A stretch of DNA of 6,994 nucleotides, taken from the NCBI GenBank assembly GCA_052387695.1, contig JBQTIX010000057.1, positions 1 through 6,994 of the forward strand, in the 5' to 3' direction. This document shows positions 5,577 through 6,994 of the stretch, one piece after another. The translations under genes and the position numbers were made by a program. The notes under the pieces were generated by a model. It had not been told where the DNA came from. It made no database searches and was given only the letters and a program-made list of their open reading frames with translations. Source of the stretch: Panacagrimonas sp052387695. GTDB lineage: Bacteria; Pseudomonadota; Gammaproteobacteria; Nevskiales; Nevskiaceae. The first letter of the stretch is position 1. The number at the start of each line of letters is the position of its first letter.

Positions 5577-5870
5577 ATGTCCCCTCGCGCCCACCTCGTT
5601 CTGGTCCTGCTTGGCGGCCTGGTCTTCGGACCGGCCGCCGAAGCACGCCGGCGCGATGCGCTGGGGCTGGAGCCGCCGGATCGGAGCCAACAGGCACCTG
5701 ATGGTCTGGTCGACCGTCGGCCGCATAGGACACCGGCGCAGGCAGCGCGGGAGGCTCAGTCCCGCTATGGCGGGGGTCGTGTCCTGAGCGTGGACGCCGC
5801 CGAGGGCGGCTACCGCGTGAAACTGGAACGTCACGGCGATGTTCGAGTGGTCTTTATCCCCGATCGTTAG
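5577..5870 (+). CDS. Small exported PepSY-like domain protein
   Basis: The 97-residue product has a signal peptide (hydrophobic core about 7-18, probable cut after AEA23), an Arg/Pro-rich linker (24-52) and a C-terminal PepSY-like fold (about 53-96). That region runs PAQAAREAQSRYGGGRVLSV, then a second strand pair ending in GYRVKLERHGDVRVVFIPD. The helix plus antiparallel strands with a Gly-rich turn is the usual single PepSY pattern. Small periplasmic PepSY proteins are often encoded beside OmpR-type regulators and may modulate or report to the sensor kinase; for this gene that is inference. The start lacks a ribosome site but has a -10-like box six bases upstream, so it may be translated from a leaderless mRNA. 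The regulator gene begins 62 bp after its stop. Domain call is moderate because the family is short and diverse. Confidence 0.8.
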   Translation: MSPRAHLVLVLLGGLVFGPAAEARRRDALGLEPPDRSQQAPDGLVDRRPHRTPAQAAREAQSRYGGGRVLSVDAAEGGYRVKLERHGDVRVVFIPDR

Positions 5871-5877
5871 TCGCCAC

Positions 5878-5894
5878 GGCCAGGATTCCTGGCC
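5878..5894. promoter_or_regulatory. 17-bp perfect palindrome between the PepSY and regulator genes
   Basis: GGCCAGGA-T-TCCTGGCC is a perfect inverted repeat with a one-base centre. It begins eight bases after the PepSY stop and ends 38 bases before the regulator ATG. No T tract follows, so it is not an intrinsic terminator. It could be an operator or an RNA hairpin that tunes downstream expression. OmpR-family sites are normally direct repeats, so autoregulation by this regulator is not clearly supported. Confidence 0.35.
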
Positions 5895-5932
5895 CTGGAT
5901 CACCAAGCGGTACCCGAGAGGTTTGAGACAAC

Positions 5933-6610
5933 ATGCGCGCCCTGGTCATAGAAGACGATCCCTACCTGCGTGGGCAGGTCACCCAGATTTTTGCCGACGA
6001 AGGCTTCGCCGTGGATCAGGCGGCCGACGGCGAAAACGGCCTTTACATGGCCACCGAATACCCGGTCGACATCGCGATCGTGGATCTCGGTCTGCCCGGC
6101 ACCAGCGGCATCGACATCATCCGCAAGGCCCGCAAGGCGGGTCGCAGCTTCCCTATCCTGATCCTGACCGCGCGTGACGGCTGGCAGAGCAAGGTCGAGG
6201 GCCTGGAAGCAGGCGCCGACGATTACCTGGTCAAGCCCTTTCATCGCGAGGAGTTGCTGGCCCGTGCCCGCGCGCTGCTACGCCGCTCCGGTGGCTGGGC
6301 CCAGCCGGAGCTCAGCTGCGGCCCGGTGATGGTGAACACCACCGCCAAGACCGTCACCGTGCACGACAAACCGGTCGAGCTGACCGCGTACGAGTTCAAA
6401 GTGCTGGAGTACCTGATCCTGCACGCAGGCGAAGTGGTGTCCAAATCCACGCTCACCGAACACATCTACGCCGAAGAAGACGAACGCGACAGCAACGTGA
6501 TCGAGGTCTTCATCCGCCGCCTGCGCACCAAGCTCGATCCCGACGCCAGTCTCGCGCCCATCACCACCCTGCGCGGCAGCGGCTATCGCTGGGATTTGCC
6601 GAGAAGCTAG
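5933..6610 (+). CDS. OmpR/PhoP-family response regulator
   Basis: The 225-residue product is a two-component transcription regulator. The receiver domain (about 1-115) has the acidic pocket E7-D8-D9, phosphoacceptor D51 in IVDLGLPG, T79 in ILTARD and K101 in LVKPF, so it should be phosphorylatable. The C-terminal winged-helix DNA-binding domain (about 127-223) has ELTAYEFKVLEYLILHAGEVVSK, NVIEVFIRRLRTKLD and the wing motif LRGSGYRWDL. I broke no length norm: the size is typical for the family. ATG 5933 is supported by the canonical start of the receiver (MRALVIEDD) and by purines upstream (GAGAGG at 5916-5921, TGAGA at 5924-5928). It follows the PepSY gene by 62 bp and is probably cotranscribed with it. 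A sensor kinase would be expected next, but the following 384 bp hold only repeats. The regulon cannot be told from the sequence. Confidence 0.94.
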   Translation: MRALVIEDDPYLRGQVTQIFADEGFAVDQAADGENGLYMATEYPVDIAIVDLGLPGTSGIDIIRKARKAGRSFPILILTARDGWQSKVEGLEAGADDYLVKPFHREELLARARALLRRSGGWAQPELSCGPVMVNTTAKTVTVHDKPVELTAYEFKVLEYLILHAGEVVSKSTLTEHIYAEEDERDSNVIEVFIRRLRTKLDPDASLAPITTLRGSGYRWDLPRS

Positions 6611-6638
6611 AGATTCTCTGCCCGGGCCTGAATTCAGG
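6609..6638. terminator. Cluster of short palindromes just past the regulator stop
   Basis: Three palindromes follow one another: AGAGATTCTCT (6609-6619), GCCCGGGC (6620-6627) and CCTGAATTCAGG (6627-6638). None is followed by a T tract, so a classical terminator is not supported. They abut the REP doublet at 6639. The ATTCTCTGCCC part recurs at 6978-6988, so some of this may belong to a repeat. Confidence 0.25.
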
Positions 6639-6746
6639 GTAGGTCGGGTGTAGGTCGGCTCAAGGCCACGGCCTTTCGTGGCCGGAGCCGACGGTCGTCG
6701 CGAATGCGCGCAGCGTCGGTTCCGCCTTCGGCTTGAACCGACCTAC
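6639..6746 (+). repeat. REP doublet (BIME-like), copy 2
   Basis: The unit opens with the head GTAGGTCGGGT followed by GTAGGTCGGCT, the same duplication as in copy 1. Hairpin one has outer arms GTCGGCTC/GAGCCGAC (6654-6661 with 6685-6692) and inner arms GGCCACG/CGTGGCC (6664-6670 with 6677-6683). After a spacer, the opposite palindrome ends in GACCTAC at 6746. Its last 38 bases (6709-6746) match the complement of 4444-4481 at 37 of 38 positions. Hairpin one differs in sequence from copy 1 but keeps the 8+7 bp paired shape. It begins 28 bp after the regulator stop. Confidence 0.75.
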
Positions 6747-6760
6747 GAACTGCGCGAAGC

Positions 6761-6859
6761 GCAGAGCGTATCGAGGGCCGAGCGTGGCTCGATACGCCAG
6801 GGCTACGCCCGGCTACTCGCCATGAACGGTTGATGTCTGTACATGACACATATCTGCTC
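6761..6859 (+). repeat. 99-bp long direct repeat, right copy
   Basis: This copy is 94/99 identical to 258-356 in the same orientation, with no gaps. The GCGTATCGAG/CTCGATACGC stem and the GGGC/GCCC stem are both kept. It lies between the REP doublet and the long hairpin, whereas the left copy lies between the module pair and the minus-strand gene. Confidence 0.8.
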
Positions 6860-6987
6860 TAAGAAACCCTGCACAGGTTCCAGAACACGGTCGCGGGCAT
6901 GGCCCGCTCTCCGGTGTTCGTAGTCCTGTAGGAGAGGGCCATGCCCGCGACATACCTGTGTAGAGAGTCCCTAAGAATTCTCTGCCC
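6857..6987. repeat. Long hairpin repeat with GTAGGAG-type core
   Basis: The core stem pairs TCGCGGGCATGGCCC plus CTCTCC (6891-6912) with GGAGAG plus GGCCATGCCCGCGA (6931-6950). It is about 20 bp with a two-base bulge and an 18-base loop. Outer arms are also related in inverted orientation: 6857-6879 (CTCTAAG, then CTGCACAGGTT) against 6954-6976 (ACCTGTGTAGAG, then CTAAG). The CCTGTAGGAG and CCGCGAC words recall extragenic palindromes common in Pseudomonas and Xanthomonas relatives. A partial copy lies at 86-138. No coding capacity was seen. Confidence 0.65.
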
Positions 6988-6994
6988 AGGTCTG

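Noticed and set aside
6634..6849. 71-codon minus-strand frame downstream of the regulator
   Set aside because: It lies wholly inside the REP doublet and 99-bp repeat, so its open frame reflects repeat composition.

Overview
The window looks like chromosomal DNA of a high-GC Gram-negative proteobacterium. Three things point to Lysobacterales (Xanthomonadales) or a near relative: GTAG-headed palindromic intergenic repeats resembling those described in Stenotrophomonas, a likely leaderless start with a TAnnnT -10 box, and the gene families present. This placement is inferred from sequence style, not from a marker gene. There are six protein genes. No rRNA, tRNA, CRISPR array or transposase gene was seen.

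Layout. Positions 1-415 hold no gene: a G-rich stretch, part of a hairpin repeat, an inverted pair of small repeat modules and a 99-bp repeat. A minus-strand gene (416-1525) encodes a TIGR03032/DUF4915-type beta-propeller-like protein. The divergent intergenic region 1526-1909 carries a 190-bp MITE-like element. A plus-strand pair follows: an RND-type periplasmic adaptor lipoprotein (1910-3019) and an exported DUF1329 protein (3070-4413). The 475-bp gap 4414-4888 holds a REP doublet and a second, inverted MITE copy with its own target-site duplication. Then come three plus-strand genes: an exported glycine-zipper protein (4889-5530), a small exported PepSY-like protein (5577-5870) and an OmpR/PhoP-type response regulator (5933-6610). 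Positions 6611-6994 again hold only repeats: a second REP doublet, the second copy of the 99-bp repeat and a long hairpin.

How the genes may work together. Adaptor and DUF1329 protein probably form one envelope transport operon, but the inner-membrane pump is absent. The PepSY protein and regulator look like the front of an envelope-sensing two-component operon, but no sensor kinase follows within 384 bp.

The most striking content is the non-coding DNA. Several repeat families share modules, keep hairpins while changing the paired bases, and sit at both edges of the gene block. The two MITE copies are about 96% identical, so the family was active fairly recently.
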